64,000 bases of DNA from an uncultured bacterium. GTDB taxonomy: Bacteria; Cyanobacteriota; Vampirovibrionia; Gastranaerophilales; Gastranaerophilaceae. The notes under the pieces were generated by a model. It worked only from the letters and a program-made list of their open reading frames with translations. It had not been told where the DNA came from and ran no database searches. The DNA lies in contig ONOE01000014.1 of NCBI GenBank assembly GCA_900319365.1, positions 1 through 64,000 on the forward strand. Direction: 5' to 3'. Both the position numbers and the translations under genes were made by a program. Positions 51,086-61,240 of the stretch are shown here, in pieces; position 1 is the stretch's first letter, and each line of letters begins with the position of its first letter.

Positions 51086-51454
51086 TTAGAACATAAGTCC
51101 TGCTTCTCTTGCTGCATCTGCTAATGCTGCAACTCTACCATGATAGAGGAAACCTCCTCTGTCAAATACAACAGACTCAATACCTGCTTTTTTAGCTTTT
51201 TGAGCAATTGCCGTACCAACAGCTTTTGCAGCTTCAATATTTCCACCTGTTTTGATTTGTTCTCTCAAATCTTTATCATTTGATGATGCAGATGCCAATG
51301 TTACATGGTTATCATCATCAATTAACTGTGCGTATATATGTTTTGTGCTTCTGAATACTGCTAATCTCGGAAATTCTGCAGTACCTGCTAATTTAACTCT
51401 GAGGCTTCTGTGTCTTTTTTGAACAACAGGTTTTCTGGTTTTTTGTTTAATCAT
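51086..51454 (-). CDS. rplR: 50S ribosomal protein L18
   Basis: The 122-aa 5S-rRNA-binding protein shows [19 protein letters not shown] near residue 30 and [25 protein letters not shown] near the C-terminus, both conserved. It lies between rpsH and rplF with spacers of 125 and 122 bp, unlike the tight packing usual in spc operons. Confidence 0.97.
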   Translation of the reverse strand: MIKQKTRKPVVQKRHRSLRVKLAGTAEFPRLAVFRSTKHIYAQLIDDDNHVTLASASSNDKDLREQIKTGGNIEAAKAVGTAIAQKAKKAGIESVVFDRGGFLYHGRVAALADAAREAGLMF

Positions 51455-51579
51455 TTTTTTATCCTTTCATTTTTTGCCCGAACCTGCTTGATAAACCAAA
51501 ATCAAGAGTTCATCGGGGCATAATTGTATAATTTAAGTTGATAGGTTAATAAGTTTATAAACCGATAAACTTTTAATCT

Positions 51580-51978
51580 CTAGTATATGTAGCAAAGAAC
51601 TTCGCCGCCGATATTTTCTTTTCTTGCTTTTCTGTCTGTCATCAAACCTTTACTTGTTGATACGATTGCTACACCCAAACCGCCTAAAACTTTTTGTAAG
51701 TTTTTAGCTTTTGAATATGTTCTTAAACCGGGTTTTGAAACTCTGACAAGTTTTGTAATTACAGGCTTTTTCTTTGCATCATATTTTAATGTAACAGAAA
51801 GAACTTTGAACTTGCCGTCTTCTTTTTCTTCATAATTTTCAATATACCCTTCTTCTTTCAAAACTTTTGCTAACTGCAATTTCAAATTTGAAGCAGGAAT
51901 ATCAACTGTTTCGTGTGCAGCTTGAGCACCGTTTCTGATTCTTGTAAGCATATCTGCTATAGGATCTGTAACTGTCAT
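51580..51978 (-). CDS. rpsH: 30S ribosomal protein S8
   Basis: The 132-aa 16S-rRNA-binding protein starts [18 protein letters not shown], and the C-terminal [26 protein letters not shown] is a diagnostic end. The start at 51978 is preferred over a longer ORF because AAAGGAGAAAAGAA precedes it. It is the first of three isolated ribosomal genes and is preceded by a structured leader. Confidence 0.97.
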   Translation of the reverse strand: MTVTDPIADMLTRIRNGAQAAHETVDIPASNLKLQLAKVLKEEGYIENYEEKEDGKFKVLSVTLKYDAKKKPVITKLVRVSKPGLRTYSKAKNLQKVLGGLGVAIVSTSKGLMTDRKARKENIGGEVLCYIY

Positions 51979-52215
51979 TTCTTTTCTCCTTTTGTTTTTG
52001 AAACAATCAAGTTTCACTATTTCCGCTATGCTCCGACGGTAATATCTATGTCATTTGCCCTGTGGTTTTATACGAATAAAACCTGTAAGGTGCTTATGAA
52101 CATTGGCTTTTGCCTAACCGCTTATCAGATTAATGTTGTTTTCTTATTTGAAAACTTATTCTGACAGTTCGGAACTGTACCCAAAAGATATCATAAACAT
52201 TATTTATTTGCAACT
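51979..52215 (-). promoter_or_regulatory. Structured leader upstream of rpsH
   Basis: The region between the dnaK terminator and rpsH holds a possible promoter (TTGCAA, 17 nt, TATCTT) and at least three strong hairpins: ACAGTTC/GAACTGT (52164-52178), GGTTTTAT/ATAAAACC (52067-52086) and GAAAC/GTTTC next to the ribosome site (about 52000-52015). A translational control leader for S8-type autoregulation is plausible; no match to a named element is claimed. Confidence 0.4.
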
Positions 52216-52231
52216 TAAATATGAATTTTAT

Positions 52232-52276
52232 TAAGCATAAAAAGGGGGGACAAGCATTGCACTTATCCTCCCTTTT
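52232..52276 (-). terminator. Terminator of dnaK
   Basis: Stem AAAAGGGAGGATAAG paired with CTTGTCCCCCCTTTTT (imperfect), about 30-70 bp after the dnaK stop, followed by T residues on the minus strand. Confidence 0.7.
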
Positions 52277-52305
52277 AGGATCTAGAATATATTATTTAGA
52301 ATATA

Positions 52306-54174
<1,869 letters not shown>

Positions 54175-54311
54175 TTAAATTTATTATCTAATTTCTACAT
54201 TATTGTTATAACACCTGTTTTGTGCATTTCTTAAAAAATAAACAAAAAATTAACAATTCAAATATTATTCTTTGCCATGGATAAATTAGTTAAGACATTG
54301 AAAATTAAAGT

Positions 54312-54450
54312 AAAAAAAACCACTCAACATGTGAGTGGGTCGTTTTCTGCATCCTAATGGTCTCTTTTTAGTGTTTATTATTTAGGAGTTTATATGTTTT
54401 GGGGTTAATGAACTATTTATATTTAGTGTTTCGACTACACTTAAATCTTA
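54312..54450 (-). ncRNA. Candidate small RNA or dnaK leader attenuator
   Basis: On the minus strand, TTGACA (54481-54486) with a TA-rich -10 near 54456-54463 would start a transcript near 54450. It ends at a Rho-independent terminator (CCACTCA/TGAGTGG stem at 54320-54338, then 8 T). A hairpin, AGTGT/ACACT, lies at its 5' end (54425-54441). No ORF with a ribosome site is inside. The unit stands alone between the 54591 gene and dnaK, so it may be a small RNA or an upstream attenuator. Confidence 0.5.
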
Positions 54451-54590
54451 TGTTTATATTATTGCACAAGAAAAATTCATTGTCAATAATATGTTTTAAT
54501 AAATTTTAAACAAAGTCTGTAATTCAGATATAGTGTACATTTTACACTTTACAAAACTTAACATCATTTGTTTTGTTGTACTCAATTAGG

Positions 54591-55355
54591 CTATTGACGG
54601 ATTTGAGGATAGCTTGTTTGAACGGAATTATACTCTTGCCTTACGTTTGCATTATTTTGCCCGTTGCCATACTGTTCTGTTTGTCTGTATGAAGCAGAGC
54701 TTTGAGCATTCTGAACGGTATTTGACGATGCAGGATACTGTGCCTGTGCGGGAGCTTTTTGTATACCCTGATCCGTATACTGCGGATAATTCTGGTTTTG
54801 CGCATTAGAGTTTACAGCTTGAGCAGGGTCATTTAATTTTTCGATGTCGCTGCTGCCGTTTACAAAGGTTTCCATTCGCCCTTGATAATACATGTCATCC
54901 TGATTACTTATTTCATCAAGCATTTGCTCAAGTTCTTCTTTATATGCGGGAGTCTTACGGCATGTTTTGTAATTGTCATACATCGCAAGAAGAGATTTAA
55001 TGTTTTCTTCTACAACAGATCTTCTTGCCGTATCTTCATTTGCATTTTTAAATATTAATTTATAAAGAGATTTTATATTGTGCTGTGAATAATCCAAATA
55101 TGCGCAAGACATATTCTTGATAGGCAAATTCTTATTCTTTTCCAATTTACGGTTGAGCATATCAAGAATTGAAATATGTTCAAAATACTTATCAGAAGTT
55201 GACATGTGGATATTATTATCAAGATTGTCAAAATCTATTTTATCCGTAACAAGTTTTATTTCGGAATAGGAAGTTAAGCTGTATATTAAAAGCGCCAAAC
55301 CGACAATTATTATACTTATCCCTAATATCAGCAACTTGTTGTAATTCTTTTTCAT
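54591..55355 (-). CDS. Membrane-anchored hypothetical protein with Gln/Asn-rich tail
   Basis: The 254-aa protein has a single N-terminal membrane helix (about residues 8-28) and a helical domain at 35-165 with two cysteines (MSCAYLDY and YKTCRKT). A Gln/Asn/Tyr-rich disordered tail at about 175-254 (QNQNYPQYTDQG, QYGNGQNNANVRQ) ends it. No family is recognised. It is divergent from a similarly built protein at 55454, so the two may work together at the envelope. Confidence 0.55.
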   Translation of the reverse strand: MKKNYNKLLILGISIIIVGLALLIYSLTSYSEIKLVTDKIDFDNLDNNIHMSTSDKYFEHISILDMLNRKLEKNKNLPIKNMSCAYLDYSQHNIKSLYKLIFKNANEDTARRSVVEENIKSLLAMYDNYKTCRKTPAYKEELEQMLDEISNQDDMYYQGRMETFVNGSSDIEKLNDPAQAVNSNAQNQNYPQYTDQGIQKAPAQAQYPASSNTVQNAQSSASYRQTEQYGNGQNNANVRQEYNSVQTSYPQIRQ

Positions 55356-55453
55356 TATAAAACTCTCTTTCTTTAGTTAATTATACAATAAATTCAAATA
55401 CCGTTCAAATAGTTTATATGAAATTTTTACTTAATGGGATATAATTTTATTAA

Positions 55454-56308
55454 ATGAAAAAGAATTTAATTATTTTTATTATATTAATAATATTTGCAGT
55501 AATTGCGATGGTCTACTCGGTTTCTCTGACCGTGCGCAAAACAACAAAAGCAATTAAGCCGCAAAACAGCATCTCCTCAGATTACAAAGCCAAGAAAAAC
55601 AATACCTCAAATGATGAATTTACCCTCCATAAAGAAATGGCAGAAAATAATGATTTTTCTCAAAACTCTTATGATATAAATAATCAAACTCAAACTAACG
55701 ATTTTAATAATTCTTATTCTAAAAATCAAAATCAATATAATAATTACCAAAATAACAATTATATTAATAATAAGAATAACAAAATACACTCATCAAATAA
55801 TAATTACAATAATTCAAACAGTCCTGACAAAAATTCGCTAAGTTACAAAATTCAAACCTGCAAACCATACAGAGAAACTCTCAGAGTCCAATATATGGGA
55901 ATAGATATGATATACAAAATTGATATAGAAGGCTGGCAAAACGGCAAATGCATCTTGAATTTTGAAACCAACGCAAACGGAATCGGATCTGATTTTATGG
56001 CGCAATACGGAGTTGACCCCTCAGAAGTAAACGTCAGCGCTTTTACCCCCAAAATCAGATGTGAATTTTCAAAAGCACAACTTTTGTATGTTGGTGATTC
56101 TTTGCTTGAAGAAAATTCAAGAAGCGGCAATCCGAATAATAAAATGCTCAAAAATCCTCAAGATATAACATTCCCCGAGCCCGATAAAATGCAATTGTCC
56201 GACTTAAAACTGCTTGATGTTATTATCAGACAAAAAGCGTGCAAAATTACAAACTGGAATGAATTTAAATCAATAATACAGGAACTTTCGGATTTCTTGC
56301 AATATTAA
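55454..56308 (+). CDS. Membrane-anchored hypothetical protein with Asn-rich linker
   Basis: The 284-aa protein has an N-terminal membrane helix (about 4-26), a long Asn-rich low-complexity linker (about 38-132, runs of NNYNNSN type) and a C-terminal beta-rich domain with four cysteines (QTCKPYRETLRVQY near 135, GKCILNFE near 160, RCEF near 195, KACKIT near 265). No family is recognised. A TATAAT box lies 8 nt before the ATG and no ribosome site is present, so the mRNA may be leaderless. Confidence 0.55.
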   Translation: MKKNLIIFIILIIFAVIAMVYSVSLTVRKTTKAIKPQNSISSDYKAKKNNTSNDEFTLHKEMAENNDFSQNSYDINNQTQTNDFNNSYSKNQNQYNNYQNNNYINNKNNKIHSSNNNYNNSNSPDKNSLSYKIQTCKPYRETLRVQYMGIDMIYKIDIEGWQNGKCILNFETNANGIGSDFMAQYGVDPSEVNVSAFTPKIRCEFSKAQLLYVGDSLLEENSRSGNPNNKMLKNPQDITFPEPDKMQLSDLKLLDVIIRQKACKITNWNEFKSIIQELSDFLQY

Positions 56309-56311
56309 ACA

Positions 56312-56347
56312 TAAAAAAGACCTTTCAAAATGAAAGGCCTTTTTTAT
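56312..56347. terminator. Bidirectional terminator
   Basis: Stem AAAGACCTTTCA / TGAAAGGCCTTT, A-rich on the left and T-rich on the right, between the 55454 gene and rpsP. Confidence 0.8.
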
Positions 56348-56373
56348 TAATATATTTTGAAAAACTTTCAAAC

Positions 56374-56721
56374 TTACTCCGCTTGAGCAGGAGCTTCTTC
56401 AGCTTTTGCAGCTTCTTCTTCAGCTTGTTTTTTAGCAAGAGCTTTTTTAGAAAGTTTTACTTCTTCTTTTTTAACATAGTTCAAAGAACCGTCATCATTG
56501 CAATGTTTGATGAGGTATTGAACACGTTCGGTGGGTTGAGCACCTTTTGAAATCCAATCAAGAGCAGATGCTTTGTCAAACTTCATAACTTTTGTCTTAG
56601 GATTGTAATGACCCAATTCCTGAATAGGATGGCCTTCTCTTTTTGAGGTTGAATTGATAACTACAATTCTGTATGATGGCTGTTTTTTAGCGCCTAATCT
56701 TTTTAATCTGATTTTTAACAT
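56374..56721 (-). CDS. rpsP: 30S ribosomal protein S16
   Basis: The 115-aa protein starts MLKIRLKRLGAKKQPSYRIV and continues with LGHYNPKTKVMKFD near 37, conserved in S16. A C-terminal Lys-then-Ala/Glu tail extends it by about 25 residues over E. coli. The upstream leader (56722-56830) can form strong stems, e.g. around GATAAG...CTTATC. It is not in the usual rpsP-rimM-trmD-rplS order. Confidence 0.96.
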   Translation of the reverse strand: MLKIRLKRLGAKKQPSYRIVVINSTSKREGHPIQELGHYNPKTKVMKFDKASALDWISKGAQPTERVQYLIKHCNDDGSLNYVKKEEVKLSKKALAKKQAEEEAAKAEEAPAQAE

Positions 56722-56944
56722 TTCATTTCCTTCTTTACTTTTTACTTGTATACGATAAGTTAACCGCCGCTTGTCAGCTTATCTGAGCCGGACTAAAGAG
56801 GAATTATTCCGACTGTACCACAATTCAAGCATGAAAATAATTTTATTGCAAGAGAAAACTTTTTGTTTCCGTTATATATTTGCATTTCTTTGTACTTTGT
56901 GTAAAATTATATAAGAAAGAGTATATAAAAAAGAGGGAAATACT

Positions 56945-58306
56945 ATGCAAACAACATTAACAAAAGAAAAAGACAATATTGTTATTATGAATATGACTAT
57001 TCCTGCAAATGAAGCTGATTCGGCTTATAATCTTGCAGCAAACAGAATATCTCAACACATAAATATTAATGGTTTCAGGAGAGGAAAAGCTCCTAAAGCC
57101 GTTGTTGAAAGACACGTAGGTGTTGACAGAATCCAACAGGAAGCACTTGATATGATTTTACCCAAATATATCAGTCAGGCAATTTCTGATAACAAACTTG
57201 ATACAATCACTCAACCCGCTTTGACAGATTACAGTTTTGAACCGGGGAGAGATTTGGAAGTAACTGTTCAAGTAGAAACAAGACCCGAATTTACAATCGG
57301 TCAATATAAAAATTTGAATTTGAAAGCAGAAATTACACCCGAAAACAAAGATGCATTGAAAAATGCAATCGATAATTTCTTAAATCAAAATGCATCATTG
57401 GAATTGGTTCTTGACAGACCGTCAAAAGATACCGATATAGTTATATTTGATTTTGACGGAACCTGCAACGGTGAAAAAATCCAAGGCGGCAGCGCAAAAG
57501 GTTATACTCTTGACCTTGCTCATTCAAACTTTATCCCCGGCTTTGCAGAACAATTGGTCGGTCATAACATGAAAGAAGAATTTGATATAAACGTTAAATT
57601 CCCCGACAATTATCACGATGAAAAATTAAAAGGTCAGGATGCAACATTTGCTATCAAATTGAATGAAATCAAAGAAAGAGTTGTCCCCGAATTAACCGAC
57701 GAATTGGTTAAAAAGGCTACAAGATTTTCAACAGTTGATGAATTAAAAGAAGATATCAAAAAATTCATCGATCTTCAAAGAGATAACGAAAAGAAAATCA
57801 GCGCTGAAAATGCAGCGTTCAAAGCTGTTTCTGATGCAACAAATATTGAAATTCCTCAAAGCATGACAAACAGAGAAGTTAACGCAATGGTAAATGATTA
57901 CCGTCAAAGAGCGGCAACTCAAAAAATCGATTGGGCACAATTTGTTGAAGCTCAAGGCGGCGACAAAGCTTTTGAAGAAAGATTACAAAAAGAAGCAAAC
58001 GTAAGAATTAAAAACTCTTTAATCATTGATAAAATTGCTAAAGACGAAAATATAACCGTAGGTCAAGAGGATTTAACAGGCAAACTTGCACAACTTGCTC
58101 AAACTTACGGAATTACCATAGAACAGCTTGTTAAACAATTCGGACAAAACCCCGTATTCATTAACAGCTTATCTCAACAGGTTATCAATGAAAAAGTAAG
58201 AAGTTTCTTAGTTGAAAACAACAAATTCGAATATGTTGAAGTAAAGCCCGAAGTAAAAGATACTAAAGAAGCTAAAGTAGCAGACACGGAAAAAGCTGCA
58301 GAATAA
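56945..58306 (+). CDS. tig: Trigger factor
   Basis: The 453-aa ribosome-bound chaperone has the ribosome-binding signature NGFRRGKAPKAVVERHVG at about 42-59, a PPIase-like domain at 150-245 (FDFDGTCNGEKIQGGSAKGY) and a helical C-terminal domain. It heads a tig-clpP-clpX cluster of protein folding and proteolysis, a common gene order. AGAGGG ribosome site. Confidence 0.96.
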   Translation: MQTTLTKEKDNIVIMNMTIPANEADSAYNLAANRISQHININGFRRGKAPKAVVERHVGVDRIQQEALDMILPKYISQAISDNKLDTITQPALTDYSFEPGRDLEVTVQVETRPEFTIGQYKNLNLKAEITPENKDALKNAIDNFLNQNASLELVLDRPSKDTDIVIFDFDGTCNGEKIQGGSAKGYTLDLAHSNFIPGFAEQLVGHNMKEEFDINVKFPDNYHDEKLKGQDATFAIKLNEIKERVVPELTDELVKKATRFSTVDELKEDIKKFIDLQRDNEKKISAENAAFKAVSDATNIEIPQSMTNREVNAMVNDYRQRAATQKIDWAQFVEAQGGDKAFEERLQKEANVRIKNSLIIDKIAKDENITVGQEDLTGKLAQLAQTYGITIEQLVKQFGQNPVFINSLSQQVINEKVRSFLVENNKFEYVEVKPEVKDTKEAKVADTEKAAE

Positions 58307-58316
58307 TTTTTAAAAC

Positions 58317-58350
58317 AAGATGAAATACCCCCAACGGAGTATTTCATCTT
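58317..58350 (+). terminator. Hairpin between tig and clpP
   Basis: A 12-bp stem, AAGATGAAATAC / GTATTTCATCTT, without a T run. It could reduce read-through or protect the tig 3' end rather than terminate fully, and clpP has its own extended -10 TGATATAAT. Confidence 0.5.
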
Positions 58351-58392
58351 GATAACAATGATATAATATAAATAAGAAAGGGAAATAAAATT

Positions 58393-58986
58393 ATGAGTTT
58401 TGTACCTGTAGTTATCGAACAATCAAGCAGAGGCGAGCGTTCATTTGATATTTTTTCAAGATTATTGAGAGAAAGAATCATATTTCTTGGAACTCAAATA
58501 GACGATATGGTTGCTAATTTGATTGTTGCACAATTGTTATTATTGGATAGTGAAAATCCGGAAAAAGATATCATGTTGTATATCAATTCTCCGGGAGGCA
58601 GTGTAACTGCGGGATTTGCAATATATGATACAATGCAGCATATCAGAGCCGATGTATCTACAATTTGTCTTGGTCAGGCAGCATCAATGGGTGCATTCCT
58701 ACTTTCATCGGGGACAAAAGGTAAGAGATTGGCTTTGCCTCATTCAAGAGTTTTAATCCACCAACCTTTAGGCGGTGCTCAAGGTCAGGCAACAGATATT
58801 GAAATCCAAGCTGCCGAAATTATCAGAATTAAAAAATCATTAAACGAAATATTGGCTGCAAATACAGGTCAATCTTTGAAAAAAATCGAAAAAGACACAG
58901 ATAGAGATTACATTATGACCCCTCAAGAAGCACTTGAATACGGCATGATAGATAAAGTAATTTCAAGAGATGCAATAAAAAAATAA
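58393..58986 (+). CDS. clpP: ATP-dependent Clp protease proteolytic subunit ClpP
   Basis: The 197-aa serine protease has catalytic Ser in [11 protein letters not shown] near residue 100, His in [11 protein letters not shown] near 125 and Asp in [10 protein letters not shown] near 175. It forms barrels with ClpX encoded 12 bp downstream. AAAGGG ribosome site. Confidence 0.97.
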   Translation: MSFVPVVIEQSSRGERSFDIFSRLLRERIIFLGTQIDDMVANLIVAQLLLLDSENPEKDIMLYINSPGGSVTAGFAIYDTMQHIRADVSTICLGQAASMGAFLLSSGTKGKRLALPHSRVLIHQPLGGAQGQATDIEIQAAEIIRIKKSLNEILAANTGQSLKKIEKDTDRDYIMTPQEALEYGMIDKVISRDAIKK

Positions 58987-58998
58987 ATGGTGAACTAA

Positions 58999-60294
58999 AT
59001 GCCAAAACATGATGAAAAACTAAAATGTTCTTTCTGCGGAAAGACTCAAGATCAGGTCAAAAAGCTTATTGCCGGACCTGAGGTATATATTTGTGATGAA
59101 TGCGTTGAATTATGCAATGAAATTTTGGATGAAGAATTTCTTGAATCTAAAGACAAAGAAGTTGAGGGTGTAAAACCTGAAAAAGAAGTTAAACCGATTC
59201 CAAAACCTCATGAAATAAAAGCGTACTTAGATCAATATATTGTCGGACAGGAAGATGCAAAAAAAGTCTTGTCGGTTGCTGTTTACAATCACTATAAGAG
59301 ATTAAGACACAACGAACAGGACGAAGCACAAGACGGTATTGAAATTCAAAAGTCAAACATTCTGCTCGTAGGTCCTACGGGTTCAGGTAAAACACTTTTG
59401 GCTCAAACGTTGGCTAAAATGCTTGACGTACCGTTTGCGGTTGCTGATGCTACAACATTAACCGAAGCAGGATATGTCGGTGATGATGTTGAAAATATTC
59501 TGTTAAGACTATATCAAAATGCGGGTTTTGACTCCACAAAAGCCGAAAAAGGTATTATTTATATTGATGAAATCGATAAAATTTCCAGAAAGTCCGAAAG
59601 CACTTCAATTACAAGAGATGTATCGGGTGAAGGTGTTCAGCAGGCTTTATTGAAAATGATTGAAGGAACGGTTGCTCATGTTCCCCCTCAAGGCGGAAGA
59701 AAACATCCTCATCAGGAATTTATTGAAATCAATACAAAAAATATTCTGTTCATTTGCGGCGGTGCATTTGTAGGATTGGAAAAAATCGTCGATGCAAGAG
59801 CAGGTCAGGGAAATTCTATAGGATTTGGAACGGCATCATTATCCCAAGCGGAAAAAGATGCAAATGCTCTGAAATTGTTAAAGAATTTGCAGCCTGAAGA
59901 TTTGTTAAAATTCGGTTTGATACCTGAGTTTATCGGTCGTATTCCTATTTATGCGGTATTGGATCAGTTGAATGAAAAGACATTAAAAATGATTTTAACA
60001 GAACCAAAAGATGCTATTTTGAAACAATATCAGGCATTACTCAAGATGGACGGCGTTGATTTGGAATTTGAACCTGAAGCAATTGATTTAATTGCAAAAG
60101 AGGCAATCAAGAGAAAAACAGGCGCAAGAGCATTGAGATCCATAGTTGAAGAAATTATGCTTGACGTTATGTATGATGTTCCGACCAAAAAGGATATTAC
60201 AAAATTTGTAGTAACAGCGGATATGGTCAGAAATCGTAAAAATGCGGAAGTCTTACCGCTTCCGACAAAAAAAGACGAAAGCGCAACTGCGTAA
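58999..60294 (+). CDS. clpX: Clp protease ATP-binding subunit ClpX
   Basis: The 431-aa AAA+ unfoldase has the N-terminal zinc finger (CSFCGK near 10, then CDECVELC near 32), Walker [14 protein letters not shown] near 118, Walker [11 protein letters not shown] near 183, the pore loop motif GYVGDD near 155 and IGF loop [11 protein letters not shown] near 260-270. It lies directly after clpP. Confidence 0.97.
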   Translation: MPKHDEKLKCSFCGKTQDQVKKLIAGPEVYICDECVELCNEILDEEFLESKDKEVEGVKPEKEVKPIPKPHEIKAYLDQYIVGQEDAKKVLSVAVYNHYKRLRHNEQDEAQDGIEIQKSNILLVGPTGSGKTLLAQTLAKMLDVPFAVADATTLTEAGYVGDDVENILLRLYQNAGFDSTKAEKGIIYIDEIDKISRKSESTSITRDVSGEGVQQALLKMIEGTVAHVPPQGGRKHPHQEFIEINTKNILFICGGAFVGLEKIVDARAGQGNSIGFGTASLSQAEKDANALKLLKNLQPEDLLKFGLIPEFIGRIPIYAVLDQLNEKTLKMILTEPKDAILKQYQALLKMDGVDLEFEPEAIDLIAKEAIKRKTGARALRSIVEEIMLDVMYDVPTKKDITKFVVTADMVRNRKNAEVLPLPTKKDESATA

Positions 60295-60314
60295 AGTAAT
60301 AATAATTTTCAAAT

Positions 60315-60346
60315 TAAAAGGCGTGCTTGTATAGGCATGCCTTTTA
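60315..60346 (+). terminator. Terminator of clpPX
   Basis: Stem AAAAGGCGTGC / GCATGCCTTTT with an 8-nt loop, 20 bp after clpX. Confidence 0.8.
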
Positions 60347-60383
60347 CTATTGAATACAATTACTGCATATCAGTTATTTACCC

Positions 60384-60412
60384 TTGACAAATTGTTGTCT
60401 TTAGACTACAAT
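60384..60412 (+). promoter_or_regulatory. Consensus promoter and operator of the higBA module
   Basis: TTGACA (60384-60389), 17 nt, TACAAT (60407-60412). The 22-bp segment 60391-60412 is an inverted repeat with a single mismatch (ATTGTTGTCT-TT-AGACTACAAT halves) overlapping the -10, the expected place for autorepression by the antitoxin. The ATG follows 8 nt after the -10, so the mRNA is nearly leaderless. Confidence 0.7.
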
Positions 60413-60420
60413 ATTTATAT

Positions 60421-60741
60421 ATGAAACAAATTCTTGTCTATAAAACTTCCTCAGGCAAATGCCCGTATGATACTTGGTTTTACAAACTGGATAAAGCAAA
60501 TCAAGCTTGAATTGAAAAACGAATGGAAAGGCTTGAAGAATGCAATTATGGGGATTTTAAGAAAATCAATAAAAATATATCTGAATTGCGATTTTCTTTT
60601 GGTGGCGGATACAGGATTTATTTCACGGAAACAAATGACATCATAATAATTCTATTGTGTGCAGGTGATCAAAGCACACAGTCAAAAGATATCAATAAAG
60701 CAAAGGAATATTTCAAGGATTTGATTGAAAGGAACAAATAA
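60421..60741 (+). pseudogene. higB: RelE/HigB-type toxin interrupted by an in-frame TGA
   Basis: The translated frame starts MKQILVYKTSSGKCPYDTWF, reads to codon 29, hits TGA at 60508-60510, and continues IEKRMERLEECNYGDFKKI, then ELRFSFGGGYRIYF and ILLLCAGDQSTQSKDI, all typical of the Gp49-like HigB family. Related toxins have Arg at the stop position (QARIEARI context), so CGA to TGA is the simplest explanation. The rest of the frame is intact up to the TAA next to higA. Re-initiation at an internal ATG (60523) would give a fragment lacking the N-terminus. Inactivation is likely. Confidence 0.75.
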
Positions 60742-61062
60742 ATGGACTTAAATATAGATAAATTAAAACAAAATACAATTTCTTATGATGAACTTGCCGA
60801 AAAACACATGCTTGATACGGAGTTTCAAAAGGAATATTTGAACCTTTCGCTGGCAGAATATGTTGAGGACGGGGATTTTAATAAATTTTTCAAATCTTTG
60901 GAAAAAGTCATCAAAAGCAGAGAAAGCATATCTTCTTTTGCCAAGAAAGTCAATATTGACAGAACAAATCTGTACACTTTGTTTAACGGCAAAAAAATTC
61001 CAAGATTAGACACTATTGCTAAAATTCTTAAAGAATTGGGTTATACAATAAAAGTTGCATAA
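60742..61062 (+). CDS. higA: HigA-type antitoxin with XRE helix-turn-helix
   Basis: The 106-aa protein has an N-terminal half (about 1-65) that contacts the toxin, and a C-terminal XRE domain, SISSFAKKVNIDRTNLYTLF near 72-91, followed by KIPRLDTIAKILKELGY. This resembles the addiction-module antidote (HI1420) family. Its ATG follows the toxin TAA at once, so the genes were translated together. It remains intact, so it can still repress the promoter upstream. Confidence 0.8.
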   Translation: MDLNIDKLKQNTISYDELAEKHMLDTEFQKEYLNLSLAEYVEDGDFNKFFKSLEKVIKSRESISSFAKKVNIDRTNLYTLFNGKKIPRLDTIAKILKELGYTIKVA

Positions 61063-61103
61063 TACTTATTTTACAAGGATATCTTTTCGTGCAAAATCAA
61101 TAT

Positions 61104-61190
61104 ATGAATAACTTTCAATTATATAATGGCGACTGTATAGAAGTTATTAAGGAATTGATTTTGCAAGGGGGGGGAAAAGTATTTTTATAA
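61104..61190 (+). pseudogene. N-terminal scrap of a DNA methyltransferase
   Basis: A 28-codon ORF starts MNNFQLYNGDCIEVIKEL, which matches the first strand and GDC motif of DNA adenine/cytosine methyltransferases of the beta class. The match ends abruptly at a run of eight G (61167-61174), and the reading frame stops 16 nt later. The rest of the gene is absent. It is interpreted as a deletion remnant; at this length the assignment is tentative. Confidence 0.45.
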
Positions 61191-61223
61191 AAGAGCTCCG
61201 TTTTAATAAAACGGAGCTCTTTT
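61189..61223 (-). terminator. Terminator of the 61241-61742 gene
   Basis: A 16-bp perfect stem (AAAAGAGCTCCGTTTT with its complement) and 3-nt loop lie 17 bp beyond the restored stop at 61241. Confidence 0.85.
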
Positions 61224-61240
61224 CATGCTTATCTGTTCGT

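Noticed and set aside
55640-55810. Asn-codon-rich stretch as microsatellite with phase variation
   Set aside because: AAT/AAC codons are mixed without a uniform repeat unit, so slippage would not be favoured.
60508-60510. TGA in the toxin frame as evidence for a genetic code with UGA as an amino acid
   Set aside because: Other genes here, such as the MetE-like gene at 39757, end in TGA at the expected place, and no other ORF reads through TGA. A point mutation is simpler.
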